DNA of 64,000 nt from Pseudorhodobacter wandonensis (lineage in GTDB: Bacteria > Pseudomonadota > Alphaproteobacteria > Rhodobacterales > Rhodobacteraceae): NCBI RefSeq assembly GCF_001202035.1, contig NZ_LGHT01000004.1, positions 62,001 through 126,000 on the forward strand. Direction: 5' to 3'. The notes under the pieces are model-generated. The model ran no database searches, was not told the origin of the DNA, and saw only the letters and a list, made by a program, of their open reading frames with translations. The position numbers were made by a program, and so were the translations under genes. Positions 35,348 through 45,354 of this stretch are shown one piece after another; position 1 is the first letter of the stretch; every line of letters starts with the position of its first letter.

Positions 35348-36523
35348 CTAATCAGACCCGAACAGATCACGGGTGAACACTTTGTCGGCAACATCTTGCA
35401 GCTCGTTCGTGGCGCGGTTGGCGACGATGACATCACAGTCGGCTTTGAACTCTGCCAGATCACGCATCACTTTCGACCCGAAAAAACTGTCTTCGGTAAT
35501 CGCAGGTTCAAAGACGACAACCTCAATACCCTTGGCCTTGATCCGTTTCATCACCCCTTGAATCGAGCTTTGGCGGAAATTGTCCGAACCGGCCTTCATC
35601 ACCAAGCGAAAGATGCCAACTTTCTTGGGCCGGCGTGCCAGAATATGGTCGGCTATCACATCTTTGCGGGTGCGGTTGGCATCAACGATGGCGCGCATCA
35701 GGTTTTGGGGCACATCTGCGTAGTTGGCCAGCAGTTGCTTGCTGTCTTTTGGCAGGCAATAACCGCCATAACCAAAGGATGGGTTGTTGTAATGTTTGCC
35801 GATGCGCGGGTCTAACCCGACACCATCGATGATTTGGCGTGTATCCATACCCAAATTCATCGCATAGCTGTCCAGCTCGTTAAAAAACGCGACGCGCATG
35901 GCGAGGTAGGTATTGGCGAATAGCTTGATCGCCTCGGCCTCGGACGGGTCGGTAAACAAGATTGGCACGTCTTGGTCGAGCGCCCCTTGGGCCAGCAACT
36001 GCGCAAAGTTCCTTGCACGGCCTGAACGCTCGCCCACAACGATCCGCGAAGGGTGCAAGTTGTCGTAAAGGGCACGGCCCTCGCGCAGGAATTCGGGGCT
36101 GAAGATGACCTGTTTTGTCTGCAATTGCGCGCATAGCGCCACGGTATAGCCCACCGGAATTGTGGATTTGATCACAATCGTCGCTGTCGGGTTAAGCGCG
36201 ATAACCTGCTTGATCACCGCCTCGACCGAAGACGTGTCAAACGAGTTGGTGTCAGGGTCATAGTTCGTTGGTGTGGCAACTACCACGAAATCGGCGCCCG
36301 TAAAGGCTTGGGCGGCGTCATTCGTGGCGGTCAGGTCCAAAACCTTGTTACTTAGGTATTCCTCAATCAGCGGGTCGCCAATCGGGCTTTTGCGCGCATT
36401 AACCAAGGCTACTCGCTCAGCCGACACGTCATAGGCCCGCACAATATGGTTTTGCGACAACAAAACGGCATTTGACAGACCGACATAGCCGATACCGGCA
36501 ACAGCTATTATATGCTTGGACAT
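35348..36523 (-). CDS. ugd: UDP-glucose 6-dehydrogenase
   Basis: A 391-aa NAD-dependent enzyme that oxidises UDP-glucose twice to UDP-glucuronate for polysaccharides. N-terminal [15 protein letters not shown] binds [13 protein letters not shown] and [10 protein letters not shown] follow; the catalytic Cys is in [13 protein letters not shown] near residue 258; the C-terminal domain ends with the UDP-binding part. The length is that of the short E. coli-type Ugd. It is divergent from manC across 306 bp and begins the exopolysaccharide region. Confidence 0.95.
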   Translation of the reverse strand: MSKHIIAVAGIGYVGLSNAVLLSQNHIVRAYDVSAERVALVNARKSPIGDPLIEEYLSNKVLDLTATNDAAQAFTGADFVVVATPTNYDPDTNSFDTSSVEAVIKQVIALNPTATIVIKSTIPVGYTVALCAQLQTKQVIFSPEFLREGRALYDNLHPSRIVVGERSGRARNFAQLLAQGALDQDVPILFTDPSEAEAIKLFANTYLAMRVAFFNELDSYAMNLGMDTRQIIDGVGLDPRIGKHYNNPSFGYGGYCLPKDSKQLLANYADVPQNLMRAIVDANRTRKDVIADHILARRPKKVGIFRLVMKAGSDNFRQSSIQGVMKRIKAKGIEVVVFEPAITEDSFFGSKVMRDLAEFKADCDVIVANRATNELQDVADKVFTRDLFGSD

Positions 36524-36829
36524 TGTAAATCACCTTTTTGCCTATCACGTTTGGACCTGATTTAACGATAAGACGCACCTGAGACCAGTGAAAAGCCCCG
36601 TCAAAGCGAAGGGCCAGACATGAGAGCAGATGCTTTGGCGCACGCATTGGCCAGCCGTTTGCCTGCAGTCCATAGGGCTAGGTTTATCAGGGTTATGCCG
36701 CACTCAACCCCAAGTTGAAAATTGGTCATAAAATTGGCTTAAAGCCTTTGTATCGGTTAGCGGAACCAGCTACATCCTGATAAAAACAAGACAATCGCCG
36801 AACAACGCTTAACGAATTTGAGGCTAATT
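36524..36829. other. Divergent promoter region between ugd and manC
   Basis: A 306-bp AT-richer gap that must hold the promoters for ugd (left) and manC (right). A direct pair AAAATTGG lies at about 36717-36738. I see no gene and no certain regulator site. Confidence 0.5.
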
Positions 36830-38251
36830 ATGATTACTCCGGTATTGCTTTGTGGCGGCTCGGGCACGCGGCTTTGGCCGCTTAGCCGGAAAAGCTATCC
36901 AAAACAATTTGTTCCGTTGATGGGGGAAAAGACCCTCTTTCAGGCCTCGGCCGAACGGATGTTTGGCCCGAATTTTGAACGCCCTGTCGTTGTGACCAAT
37001 TCGGATTTCAGGTTTATCGTAACCGAGCAATTGGCAACTTCGGCAATAGACCCCGGCGCCATTTTGATTGAACCAGATGGCCGCAATACCGCGCCAGCAA
37101 TTCTGGCGGCGGCCCTGTGGCTAGAGCAAAGCGACCCGGATGCGCTAATGCTGGTTGCGCCATCGGACCATGTGGTGCCGAACGGGCCTGCTTTTCGTGA
37201 TGCGGTGACTGCAGGCGTTGAGGCCGCGCGGGCGGGCCAACTTGTTACCTTTGGCATAACGCCTGGCTATGCCGAAACCGGTTATGGCTATCTTGAATCG
37301 CCCTCGGCCCCCGAGGCAGGGTCATTGGCGCCATTGCCCCTGAAACGATTTGTCGAAAAACCTGATGCCGCGCAGGCAAGCAAGATGATCACATCGGGCA
37401 ATTATCTGTGGAACGCAGGCATCTTTTTGTTCACTGCAAAAACGATTCTTGAGGCCTTTCACACGCATGCCCCAGACCTGATCGCCCCGGTATCGCAGGC
37501 TGTCAGCAAGGCCAAGCCTGACTTGGGGTTCTTGCGGCTCGACCCTGCGTCTTGGGCCGAGGTGCAGAATATCTCGATCGATTATGCGGTGATGGAACGC
37601 GCAGACAATCTGTCGGTTGTGCCATTCTCGGCGGGGTGGTCTGATCTGGGTGGCTGGGATGCGGTTTGGCGCGAAACCACACAAGACGCACGCGGCGTTG
37701 CAATTTCGGGCCATGGCACGGCGATTGATTGTGACAATTCTTTGCTTCGATCCGAGGACGAAACGCTGGAAGTCGTCGGGATTGGCCTGAATAATATCAT
37801 CGTTGTTGCGATGCCTGACGCGGTGCTGGTTGCCGATGCCAACCGCGCGCAAGATGTCAAACTGGCTGTAGCGGCGCTTAAGGCCAAGCGCGCGCAACAG
37901 GCAACCGAATTTCCGATTGATCACCGGCCTTGGGGGTGGTCAGAAAGCCTGGTGCTGGGCAGACGTTTTCAGGTCAAACGCATTCACGTCCATCCTGGCG
38001 CGGCGCTAAGCCTGCAATCGCATCACCACAGATCGGAACACTGGATTGTTGTGGCAGGCACCGCCAAGGTGACGATAGACCATGAGGTCAAACTTCTCAC
38101 CGAAAACCAATCGGTCTATATTCCGCTTGGCGCTGTTCACCGGCTGGAAAACCCGGGCAAAGTGCCGATGGTTCTGGTTGAAGTGCAAACCGGGGCGTAT
38201 CTGGGCGAAGACGACATCATCCGCTATGAGGATATTTACGCCCGCAGCTGA
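36830..38251 (+). CDS. manC: Mannose-1-phosphate guanylyltransferase / mannose-6-phosphate isomerase
   Basis: A 473-aa bifunctional enzyme that makes GDP-mannose. The N-terminal pyrophosphorylase has LLCGGSGTRLWPLSRKSYPKQF at about residues 5-26 and FVEKPD near 180. The C-terminal cupin isomerase has RPWGWSES, then VHPGAALSLQSHHHRSEHWIVV with metal-binding His and LGAVHRLENPG. The start ATG 36830 lies after GAGG; a TTG four codons earlier is less likely. It stands alone before the convergent DUF2793 gene. Confidence 0.95.
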   Translation: MITPVLLCGGSGTRLWPLSRKSYPKQFVPLMGEKTLFQASAERMFGPNFERPVVVTNSDFRFIVTEQLATSAIDPGAILIEPDGRNTAPAILAAALWLEQSDPDALMLVAPSDHVVPNGPAFRDAVTAGVEAARAGQLVTFGITPGYAETGYGYLESPSAPEAGSLAPLPLKRFVEKPDAAQASKMITSGNYLWNAGIFLFTAKTILEAFHTHAPDLIAPVSQAVSKAKPDLGFLRLDPASWAEVQNISIDYAVMERADNLSVVPFSAGWSDLGGWDAVWRETTQDARGVAISGHGTAIDCDNSLLRSEDETLEVVGIGLNNIIVVAMPDAVLVADANRAQDVKLAVAALKAKRAQQATEFPIDHRPWGWSESLVLGRRFQVKRIHVHPGAALSLQSHHHRSEHWIVVAGTAKVTIDHEVKLLTENQSVYIPLGAVHRLENPGKVPMVLVEVQTGAYLGEDDIIRYEDIYARS

Positions 38252-38314
38252 ACGCGTTGCAAGATCGAAGGCACAAGGCTGCGCCCTCGACTTTTTTCGA
38301 CAATGGGCGCGGCC

Positions 38315-39397
38315 CTAGACCCAGCGACCGATGGCCACCAGCGCATTTCCATATGCGCCCGATGTGGAAACCGTTGCCCATGGCCGCCAACCGACCGAGG
38401 TCGCCGTAGGGGTGGCGCGCATGGCAACACCACAAGCGCCGCCGCCACTTTGCCCCGCTCCGATGACCTGAGGTGCCGTGGCAAACGCTGCCGGAAAGGT
38501 CCAGATTTGGTTCGCGGCGGTGGTGAACATGGCACCATCCGCAGTTGTCACCCCGCCAACAGATGCGGCAGACCAACAGATCTGGGTGCCATCGGCAAAC
38601 CGCGTAAACTGACCATTGGCATTGTTGCCATGCTCGATCACAGCACCGGTTGGCAGACCACCGGACATTCCAACCGCCCCCAACAATGACGCCGGACCAT
38701 AGGTGAAATCAGTCCGTGCTAGCCGCCCCGGTGTCATATCCTGCGCATCAGATTGCACCGCCGCACCGCTAGCAAGCCCTGTCGCCGAGTTCAGAACCAA
38801 CGCATCGGCCCAACTGCTGCCATCGGCCGAGACCTTGACGTGAAAGCTGTTATCGCCGGTCAAACCCATCTCGGCATGGCCGACAAAGCCGGATTGATAC
38901 AGCAGCGATGCCGTATCGCCCGTTGCCGCCTTGTTCAGTTTCAGTTGGTGCCCTGCCCCTGCGTTGTTCAGCAAGGTGGCATCGGCCGAAACCGACAGCT
39001 TGTTCGTGGCATCAGATGAGGTGCCAATGCCGACGCCGGGCAGGTTTTGCAACAAAGGCGTCGGCGCGGCCCATTGTCCGCCCTGAAAGACATAGAGCGC
39101 ATTTGTCGCTTTGTCCCATGCCTGCCAACCCTCGGACGGGTCAAAAAACAGCCAGGCCGCTTCGACCCAACAGGCGAGTTGATTGGTATGACCGGTCCAA
39201 GCGTTTGTAGGGGCCGCGCCAAGGGCGTAAACGGCCCCATTTGCGGGGAATGCTGGTGGGACAGTCGCGCCCAGCGCTTCGACAACCAACTGGGTCAAAA
39301 CATCAAGATGTTGCAGCGCCTCGTTGTGCGTGACGTGTTTTTGCGCCTGCGCCGGCATAAGAAAAGGCAGCCCAAGCCGGGCCGAGTTGATGGACAT
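38315..39397 (-). CDS. DUF2793 protein, phage/GTA-spike-like
   Basis: A 360-aa protein with the DUF2793 start LGLPFLMPAQAQKHVTHNEALQHLD at about residues 8-32, shared with a gene near the Rhodobacter gene transfer agent whose products are head spikes that contact capsule. The middle is low-complexity alanine-serine rich, and the end (IWTFPAAFATAPQVIG and GWRPWA) resembles C-terminal domains of phage tail fibres. Likely a carbohydrate-binding fibre. No phage gene flanks it; it sits between manC and rfbC inside the polysaccharide region. It could be an imported or domesticated spike. Function here is unknown. Confidence 0.75.
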   Translation of the reverse strand: MSINSARLGLPFLMPAQAQKHVTHNEALQHLDVLTQLVVEALGATVPPAFPANGAVYALGAAPTNAWTGHTNQLACWVEAAWLFFDPSEGWQAWDKATNALYVFQGGQWAAPTPLLQNLPGVGIGTSSDATNKLSVSADATLLNNAGAGHQLKLNKAATGDTASLLYQSGFVGHAEMGLTGDNSFHVKVSADGSSWADALVLNSATGLASGAAVQSDAQDMTPGRLARTDFTYGPASLLGAVGMSGGLPTGAVIEHGNNANGQFTRFADGTQICWSAASVGGVTTADGAMFTTAANQIWTFPAAFATAPQVIGAGQSGGGACGVAMRATPTATSVGWRPWATVSTSGAYGNALVAIGRWV

Positions 39398-39615
39398 GAA
39401 TTACCCCTCACGAACTGTTGTGTATCGGGGGCTAGCTTTGTCGTTCAAGGTTTACAGGCAGCGACCATAGCGTACGTTGCGTTAGTATCTCTGCTTGGCC
39501 CAATTTGGCATCCCCGCCACCGTACCAAAGCCAACACAAAGCCCTTGCCGCAAAACGTGACAATCCTCTTAAGGGCTGATAATGCAATGAGAGTTGTCAG
39601 CACAAAGGCCCCGAT

Positions 39616-40182
39616 GTGAAAGTCTCTCAAACCAAAATACCCGATGTATTGTTGTTACAGCCAAATCGCTTTGGCGACGACCGTGGATTCTTTTCGGAAA
39701 GCTGGAACCGTAAAACCTTTGCAGACCACGGCATAAGCCTCGATTTTGTGCAGGATAACCATTCGCTGTCGCAAGCTGTGGGCACGGTACGCGGGCTTCA
39801 TTTTCAATCCCCGCCCCACGCGCAAGCAAAACTGGTGCGCTGCGGAAAAGGGGCTTTGTTTGACGTCGCGGTAGATATACGCAAAGGCAGCCCGACTTAT
39901 GGCCAGTGGGTGGGGCAAGAGCTGAGCTTTGAAAATGGTCTGCAATTGCTGATTCCCGCGGGCTTTTTGCACGGCTTTGTCACCCGCCTGCCTGATACCG
40001 AAATCATTTACAAATGCAGCGATTACTATTCACCCGAATGCGACGGGGCTGTGCGGTTTGATGACCCCGATATCGCGATCGACTGGCAGCTGACCGGTGC
40101 CCCGACTTTGTCCGGCAAGGACGCAGCAGCCCCCTATTTGCGCGATTTCGTTAGCCCCTTTGTGTGGGAGGGCGCAGCATGA
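39616..40182 (+). CDS. rfbC: dTDP-4-dehydrorhamnose 3,5-epimerase
   Basis: A 188-aa cupin epimerase in dTDP-L-rhamnose synthesis. Visible: [16 protein letters not shown] at residues 15-30, [18 protein letters not shown] with the catalytic His near 62, and [10 protein letters not shown] with the conserved His. Its stop overlaps the rfbB start (ATGA), opening a four-gene operon. Confidence 0.96.
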   Translation: MKVSQTKIPDVLLLQPNRFGDDRGFFSESWNRKTFADHGISLDFVQDNHSLSQAVGTVRGLHFQSPPHAQAKLVRCGKGALFDVAVDIRKGSPTYGQWVGQELSFENGLQLLIPAGFLHGFVTRLPDTEIIYKCSDYYSPECDGAVRFDDPDIAIDWQLTGAPTLSGKDAAAPYLRDFVSPFVWEGAA

Positions 40183-41219
40183 AAATTCTTGTAACAGGTG
40201 GCGCCGGCTTTATCGGTTCGGCTGTGGTGCGTTTGGCCATCGCGCGGGGCCATTCAGTGGTTAACCTTGATGCGCTGACTTATGCGGCGTGCCTAGATAA
40301 TGTCGCCAGCGTTGCTGACCATGCTGACTATGCGTTTGAACAGGTAGATATCCGCAATCGCGCGGCATTGGACACTGTTTTCCAAAGCCACCGCCCCGAT
40401 ACTGTCATGCATTTGGCAGCCGAATCGCATGTCGACCGTTCGATCGACGGGCCAGGCGACTTCATTGAGACCAACATCACCGGCACCTATAATATGCTAG
40501 AGGCCGCACGCAGTTATTGGCTGGCCGAGGGCAAGCCGGATACCTTCCGCTTTCACCACATCTCGACCGATGAGGTATTTGGCTCGCTGGGGGAAACCGG
40601 CCTGTTTACCGAAGATACGCCATATGATCCACGCTCGCCCTATTCTGCGTCCAAGGCGTCGAGCGATCACTTGGTGCGGGCTTGGCATGAAACCTATGGC
40701 CTGCCCGTGGTGATGACCAATTGTTCGAACAACTACGGGCCGTTTCACTTTCCAGAAAAGCTGGTGCCTGTCGTTATTTTGCGTGCTTTGGCTGGTGAAG
40801 ACATTCCTGTCTACGGCGCCGGAGAAAACGTGCGCGATTGGCTTTATGTCGAAGACCATGCCGAAGCGTTGCTGACGGTTCTAGAGAAGGGCGCATTGGG
40901 CCGCAGCTATAATATTGGCGGTGAAAACGAAGCGCGCAATATCGACCTTGTGCAGACCATTTGCCACATTCTTGATACCAAGCGCCCCAAGAACACCCCC
41001 TATGCCGCGCAAATCCGCTTTGTAACCGACCGCCCCGGCCATGACATGCGCTATGCGATCGACCCCACCCGCATTCGGACAGAACTGGGCTGGCGTCCCT
41101 CGGTCACGCTGGAACAGGGGCTAGAACGTACGGTGCAGTGGTATCTCGACAATGAAAGCTGGTGGCGCGCGTTGCAATCGCGCAGCGGTGTCGGCACGCG
41201 TCTGGGTGTCAAAGCATGA
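40179..41219 (+). CDS. rfbB: dTDP-glucose 4,6-dehydratase
   Basis: A 346-aa short-chain dehydrogenase-fold enzyme. NAD site [13 protein letters not shown] at residues 7-19, [11 protein letters not shown] near 80-90, TDEVFGSL near 130, and the catalytic [18 protein letters not shown] near 158-175. ATG 40179 overlaps the rfbC stop by 4 bp; the longer frame upstream lies within rfbC. Confidence 0.96.
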   Translation: MKILVTGGAGFIGSAVVRLAIARGHSVVNLDALTYAACLDNVASVADHADYAFEQVDIRNRAALDTVFQSHRPDTVMHLAAESHVDRSIDGPGDFIETNITGTYNMLEAARSYWLAEGKPDTFRFHHISTDEVFGSLGETGLFTEDTPYDPRSPYSASKASSDHLVRAWHETYGLPVVMTNCSNNYGPFHFPEKLVPVVILRALAGEDIPVYGAGENVRDWLYVEDHAEALLTVLEKGALGRSYNIGGENEARNIDLVQTICHILDTKRPKNTPYAAQIRFVTDRPGHDMRYAIDPTRIRTELGWRPSVTLEQGLERTVQWYLDNESWWRALQSRSGVGTRLGVKA

Positions 41220-42076
41220 AAATTCTGGTTTTTGGCAAAACAGGTCAAGTCGCAACAGAATTAGCGCTGTTGCCAGACACTGTCTGCATTGGCCGTGAGA
41301 CGGCAGATCTGAATACCCCCGCAGCTTGCGCCGCGGCCATCCACAACCATAGGCCTAGCGCCGTCATAAACGCTGCCGCTTATACCGCGGTTGATCGCGC
41401 CGAAGAAGACGAGGCCACGGCACTGCGTGTCAACGGTGATTCCCCTGCCGCCATGGCCCGCGCCTGTGCCGAACTTGGTATCCCGTTCGTACAGATTTCA
41501 ACTGATTATGTTTTTGATGGCGGCGGCGATAAGCCTTGGGTCCCTAATGCGCCAGCCGGCCCTCTCGGTGCCTATGGCCGTACAAAGCTGGCGGGCGAAC
41601 TGGGTGTGCAGGCTGCGGGCGGAACCTATGCCATACTGCGCACATCCTGGGTTGTTTCGGCACATGGCAATAACTTCGTTAAAACCATGCTACGCCTTGG
41701 CGCCGAGCGTGACGGCCTGAATGTCGTCAACGACCAAATCGGTGGGCCAACAGGCGCGCGTGACATTGCGGCGGCCTGCCACAACATTGCATTGCAACTT
41801 GTTGCCGACAGCAAGAAAAGCGGTATCTACCATTTCTCGGGCGGCCCTGATTGCAGCTGGGCTGATTTTGCCCGCGCTATTTTTGTCCGTGCAGGCCTAC
41901 AATGCAGTGTGTCCGACATCCCCTCATCGCAATATCCGACCCCTGCTGTACGGCCGCATAATTCGCGTCTGGACTGTACCAGCACGACGACCGTCTTTGG
42001 CATTATGCGCCCCGAGTGGGCAAACACTGTGACACAAATTCTAACGGAACTGGGGCATATGCATGACACAGCGTAA
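41216..42076 (+). CDS. rfbD: dTDP-4-dehydrorhamnose reductase
   Basis: A 286-aa NAD(P)-dependent reductase, the last step to dTDP-L-rhamnose. [14 protein letters not shown] at residues 6-19 binds the cofactor; [24 protein letters not shown] and YGRTKLAGE (Tyr and Lys of the catalytic set) follow. ATG 41216 overlaps the rfbB stop (ATGA). Its last 14 bp overlap rfbA. Confidence 0.96.
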   Translation: MKILVFGKTGQVATELALLPDTVCIGRETADLNTPAACAAAIHNHRPSAVINAAAYTAVDRAEEDEATALRVNGDSPAAMARACAELGIPFVQISTDYVFDGGGDKPWVPNAPAGPLGAYGRTKLAGELGVQAAGGTYAILRTSWVVSAHGNNFVKTMLRLGAERDGLNVVNDQIGGPTGARDIAAACHNIALQLVADSKKSGIYHFSGGPDCSWADFARAIFVRAGLQCSVSDIPSSQYPTPAVRPHNSRLDCTSTTTVFGIMRPEWANTVTQILTELGHMHDTA

Positions 42077-42935
42077 AGGCATCATTTTGGCCGGTGGCTC
42101 GGGTACGCGGCTGTACCCCATTACGATGGGCGTCTCAAAGCAACTGCTGCCAATCTATGACAAACCGATGATCTACTATCCCATTTCGGTTCTTATGCTG
42201 GCCGGCATCCGCGAGATCGCGATGATTACCACCCCCCAAGACCAAGACCAGTTCAAGCGCACCTTGGGTGATGGCAGCCAGTGGGGCATCTCGTTAACCT
42301 ATATTATTCAGCCATCACCCGACGGGCTAGCGCAGGCCTATCTTTTGGCCGAGGATTTTCTGGCAGGTGCACCTTCGGCTATGGTACTGGGTGACAACAT
42401 CTTTTTCGGCCACGGCTTACCGGAGCTGCTGGCCGATGCCGATAAGAAAACCTCTGGCGGTACGGTTTTCGGTTATCATGTCGCTGACCCCGAACGCTAT
42501 GGCGTGGTGGATTTCGACGAAAACAACCGTGCCCTAAGCATCATTGAAAAGCCGGAAAAACCGAAATCGAATTTTGCGGTGACAGGGTTGTATTTTCTTG
42601 ATGCCGATGCCCCCAATCGTGCGCGCCAGGTACAACCTTCAGCACGCGGCGAATTGGAAATTGTTACCCTGCTCGAGATGTATCTTTCCGAGGATCTGCT
42701 GGACGTAAAGCAAATGGGCCGTGGTTTTGCCTGGCTTGATACAGGTACCCATGCCAGTTTGCTGGACGCCGGAAACTTTGTCCGCACGCTGGAAAGTCGG
42801 CAGGGCTTGCAGACAGGTTGTTTGGAAGAGATCGCCTATAAAAACCACTGGATAGATGCTGAGGCCTTGGCTGTGCGTGCAGACATGTTTCGTAAGAACG
42901 AATACGGCACCTATTTAAGAGGCCTTTTGTCCTAA
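42063..42935 (+). CDS. rfbA: Glucose-1-phosphate thymidylyltransferase
   Basis: A 290-aa nucleotidyltransferase that makes dTDP-glucose, the pathway entry. [13 protein letters not shown] at residues 10-22, [27 protein letters not shown] and [23 protein letters not shown] are the expected motifs. It is the last gene of rfbCBDA. Confidence 0.97.
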   Translation: MTQRKGIILAGGSGTRLYPITMGVSKQLLPIYDKPMIYYPISVLMLAGIREIAMITTPQDQDQFKRTLGDGSQWGISLTYIIQPSPDGLAQAYLLAEDFLAGAPSAMVLGDNIFFGHGLPELLADADKKTSGGTVFGYHVADPERYGVVDFDENNRALSIIEKPEKPKSNFAVTGLYFLDADAPNRARQVQPSARGELEIVTLLEMYLSEDLLDVKQMGRGFAWLDTGTHASLLDAGNFVRTLESRQGLQTGCLEEIAYKNHWIDAEALAVRADMFRKNEYGTYLRGLLS

Positions 42936-43213
42936 TTGCCGACAGAGGTCATTTCAGGGCCAAGGTAGCCAATCTGCTCTTGAAACGGCCCTCGGCCCTG
43001 CGACTTACCGATCCTAGCATAGCACGGCTGTCGCAGCTCGGTGGTTGGCTGCGGTGACTTGCCAAAAAAATATTTGGTACAAGCTGCGCCGCGATAAATG
43101 CTGCCGTCGCGCCGGACGAAATCGGTTTCGGCCCAGTCTTTTGCTCCTAAGTATTGGTGCCACTGGGCGGCAGCGCGCGCAGCATTTACAAAAAATTGAA
43201 TAAAAGTAATGGA
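42932..43213 (-). pseudogene. Possible coding remnant lacking a start codon
   Basis: A 94-codon open frame antisense after rfbA, protein-like in codon use (NAARAAAQWHQYL, then FVRRDGSIYRGAACTKYFFG) with no ATG, GTG or TTG near its 5' end before a stop at 43214-43216. Its stop overlaps the rfbA stop. It could be the 3' remnant of a lost gene or chance. I do not recognise the protein. Confidence 0.25.
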
Positions 43214-43336
43214 TTATGCCAAAATCCAGACGCCAATTGGGCGCAAACATGGCTGGCTGTCTTGATGAATTAGGTCAATCATGCCGGGCTAGTTCGTTGC
43301 TTTGGTATGGTTTGAACCAACCGGAGCAACCTGATC
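42936..43336. other. Intergenic region after rfbA
   Basis: A 401-bp gap before the exported ClpP-like gene. Apart from the start-less open frame noted separately, I see an AT-rich tract (about 43180-43215) and no clear terminator. Confidence 0.4.
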
Positions 43337-43825
43337 ATGAGCAAAATCAATGTGCAAACCTGCACACGCAAAATTATGCAAAGCTATCTTTGCACGCTAG
43401 TTTTGTTTGTCGCCTTTGTGGTCGCCCTCGCCATCCCGAAATCAGCCTCGGCCCTAGATATTCGCAATGATCTGGGCGGGGCCGTTTCTTCACGTATCGC
43501 CAAGGTCGAACAGTTGCGGGCCGCCGGTATACAGGTCAGAATTTTGGGAACTTGCGTTTCGGCATGCACTTTGTACCTCGGTTTGCCGAATACCTGCGTA
43601 GCAACCTCGGCGCGGCTTGGCTTTCACGGCCCGAGCACCCGACTCAAAAGCATCCCCCTTCCCCGACAGGAATTTGAACGGATTTCGCGTCAGATGGCGA
43701 CCTATTACCCCGGCAAAATACGGAAGTGGTTTATGTCTCAGGCCCGGATGCGAACCGGCAGTTACTACACGATTTCCGGCACGCAGGCGATCGCGATGGG
43801 GGCAAGGCCATGCACAGAAACATAG
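43337..43825 (+). CDS. Exported ClpP/crotonase-like small protein
   Basis: A 162-aa protein with a signal peptide (about residues 14-39). The mature part reads GGAVSSRIAKVEQLRAAG, then LGTCVSACTLYLG with the nucleophile-like Ser, then ARLGFHGPS with a His, the arrangement of COG3904-type periplasmic ClpP-fold proteins. A GGAG site is about ten bases upstream of the ATG. It may process or bind envelope proteins. It lies convergent with the priming transferase gene. Activity is inferred. Confidence 0.65.
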   Translation: MSKINVQTCTRKIMQSYLCTLVLFVAFVVALAIPKSASALDIRNDLGGAVSSRIAKVEQLRAAGIQVRILGTCVSACTLYLGLPNTCVATSARLGFHGPSTRLKSIPLPRQEFERISRQMATYYPGKIRKWFMSQARMRTGSYYTISGTQAIAMGARPCTET

Positions 43826-43866
43826 GTGACAAATCACTGGCCAATCGGTTGAGGCCATTTCGCCAG

Positions 43867-44586
43867 CTACATCCCGGTTTTACGCAAAACAACCAGAACC
43901 GTCGCGGCGATCAGTCGAATGTCGGTCAAAACTGAGCACTCTTCGGCATATTGCGCATCCATTTTTATCCGGGATTCGTAGCTGACCGCATTTCGCCCGT
44001 AAACCTGCCACTTCCCGGTAAGACCGGGCGTTTGCCTCAGGTAAATAGGAAGGTTCTCGCCATAGCGGTCCAGTTCCACTTCGGTTACAGGGCGCGGCCC
44101 GACAAGGCTCATTTCCCCCAAAAGAACATTCCAAAGTTGCGGTAACTCATCCAAACTCAAACGGCGCAAGACTTTTCCGATTCTCGTTATGCGAGGGTCT
44201 TGCTTTAGCTTGAAACCTGCTTCCCACTCTCGGCGCGCTGCTGGATCGTTTGCAAGATGATCTCGCAGCTTTTCCTCGGCCTCTACCACCATAGACCGAA
44301 GCTTCCAGCACCTGAATGCATTGCCGTTGCGGCCAATTCTGGAGTGCCCAAAAATTGGCGATCCGCCATCACAGGCAACCAAGCCTGCGATCAGCAGAGT
44401 GACCGGAATAAGCACTGGCAAAGATATTGTGACCAATGCAATGTCCAAAGCACGCTTGCCATACCGCATATACAGTGAACCCGCGCCGACATTCCGAGAG
44501 GTGCCACCGAAATAGCCTTGCAAAAACGAAGAGTGTCGCTTTTGCGTAGACGTGTTTGGATCAAAGGTTCGGTCTGTGTGAGCCAT
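43867..44586 (-). CDS. ExoY-like undecaprenyl-phosphate sugar phosphotransferase
   Basis: A 239-aa priming transferase that attaches the first sugar-phosphate to the lipid carrier at the inner membrane. One membrane hairpin lies at about residues 48-70 (RALDIALVTISLPVLIPVTLLIAG). The cytoplasmic catalytic part shows GRNGNAFRCWKLRSM, LRRLSLDELPQLWNVLLGEMSLVGPRP and LTGKWQVYGRN. Galactose-1-phosphate is the usual substrate of ExoY; the sugar here is not known. It is the only glycosyltransferase-like gene in this region. Confidence 0.93.
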   Translation of the reverse strand: MAHTDRTFDPNTSTQKRHSSFLQGYFGGTSRNVGAGSLYMRYGKRALDIALVTISLPVLIPVTLLIAGLVACDGGSPIFGHSRIGRNGNAFRCWKLRSMVVEAEEKLRDHLANDPAARREWEAGFKLKQDPRITRIGKVLRRLSLDELPQLWNVLLGEMSLVGPRPVTEVELDRYGENLPIYLRQTPGLTGKWQVYGRNAVSYESRIKMDAQYAEECSVLTDIRLIAATVLVVLRKTGM

Positions 44587-44671
44587 ATGATTTTACCCAT
44601 AACAATCTGTTGCCCCACATTTTGCAGGGCTTACCAATTACCAACTGAAATAACTTCTACCTAAAGTTGTT

Positions 44672-45112
44672 TTACGTCGGGCTTGCAGACGCTTCAGCAA
44701 CCGCCTCGAGCTCAATCGGCTCGCCACGCTCTACCCCATTCGCCGCGATCGATATTGATCTACTCAAGGATGTTAAACCTTGAGTATTGGCCTCTTTCGT
44801 TGCACCGTTGAGAACGGCCTTAACAGCGGCAGCTGGCGCCTTGCCTGCGTTATACTCGGCGGAAATTGATGCCACCACAGATGCCAAAGCTCTCTCAAAT
44901 GTCAGGCCAGGATTTGCAGCCATAACTTTTGCGATCAGTGCTTTCAAAGCCAGATCGCAGGCAGGGCCAGACCCGCAACCTTCTGAAAGAGTTAAGATTT
45001 CTGCAAGACCAATATCAACAGCAACATCCTGGGCCCGTGCAGAACCCAATGCGACGGCAACGATTAACGCCGCGCCCGAAAGCCCAAAGAATCTTGAAAA
45101 ACCACTGCTCAT
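44672..45112 (-). CDS. Exported hypothetical protein in the EPS region
   Basis: A 146-aa protein with a signal peptide (about residues 9-27, ending in ARAQ) and an alanine-rich helical mature part with two cysteines (EGCGSGPACD). No fold recognised. AGGAT lies seven bases before the ATG. It is divergent from the EPS operon at 45355 and follows no other gene closely. A periplasmic role in polysaccharide export is possible. Confidence 0.68.
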   Translation of the reverse strand: MSSGFSRFFGLSGAALIVAVALGSARAQDVAVDIGLAEILTLSEGCGSGPACDLALKALIAKVMAANPGLTFERALASVVASISAEYNAGKAPAAAVKAVLNGATKEANTQGLTSLSRSISIAANGVERGEPIELEAVAEASASPT

Positions 45113-45203
45113 TTAAATTATCCTAGTTTATTGGCGCACAGAAATTGGAGGATCAAGCTTTCTCTGCACACAGTTTTCAAAATGTCGTTTAGCGTGCTAT
45201 TAG

Positions 45204-45218
45204 CTAACAAATAGTTAA
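45204..45218. promoter_or_regulatory. Candidate CtrA-like site
   Basis: CTAA-N7-TTAA (then C), one mismatch from the CtrA consensus TTAA-N7-TTAA, in the divergent promoter between the two exported-protein genes. A one-mismatch match of this size is expected by chance a few times per 64 kb, so evidence is weak. Confidence 0.2.
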
Positions 45219-45221
45219 CAA

Positions 45222-45319
45222 CTTAGAGATGAAGTGGTTTAAATTTTTGCGTAGACGCACTTTTTCGCGTATTCCTTACTTGGAACCTAGCCAGATTTGA
45301 CTTACACAACCTTAGAGAT
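45222..45319. repeat. Direct repeat TTAGAGAT in the EPS promoter
   Basis: CTTAGAGAT occurs at 45222-45230 and 45311-45319, each preceded by ACAAC. The two copies flank the upstream region of the EPS polymerase operon 89 bp apart and might be sites for one regulator. No regulator is identified. Confidence 0.3.
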
Positions 45320-45354
45320 AACTTGGAAGCCGCTCGGTCTGCGCTTTGGATAAA

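Noticed and set aside
38281-38310. GCGCCC/GGGCGC inverted repeat between manC and the DUF2793 gene
   Set aside because: The loop is long and holds the T-run instead of having it after the stem, so it does not read as a terminator.
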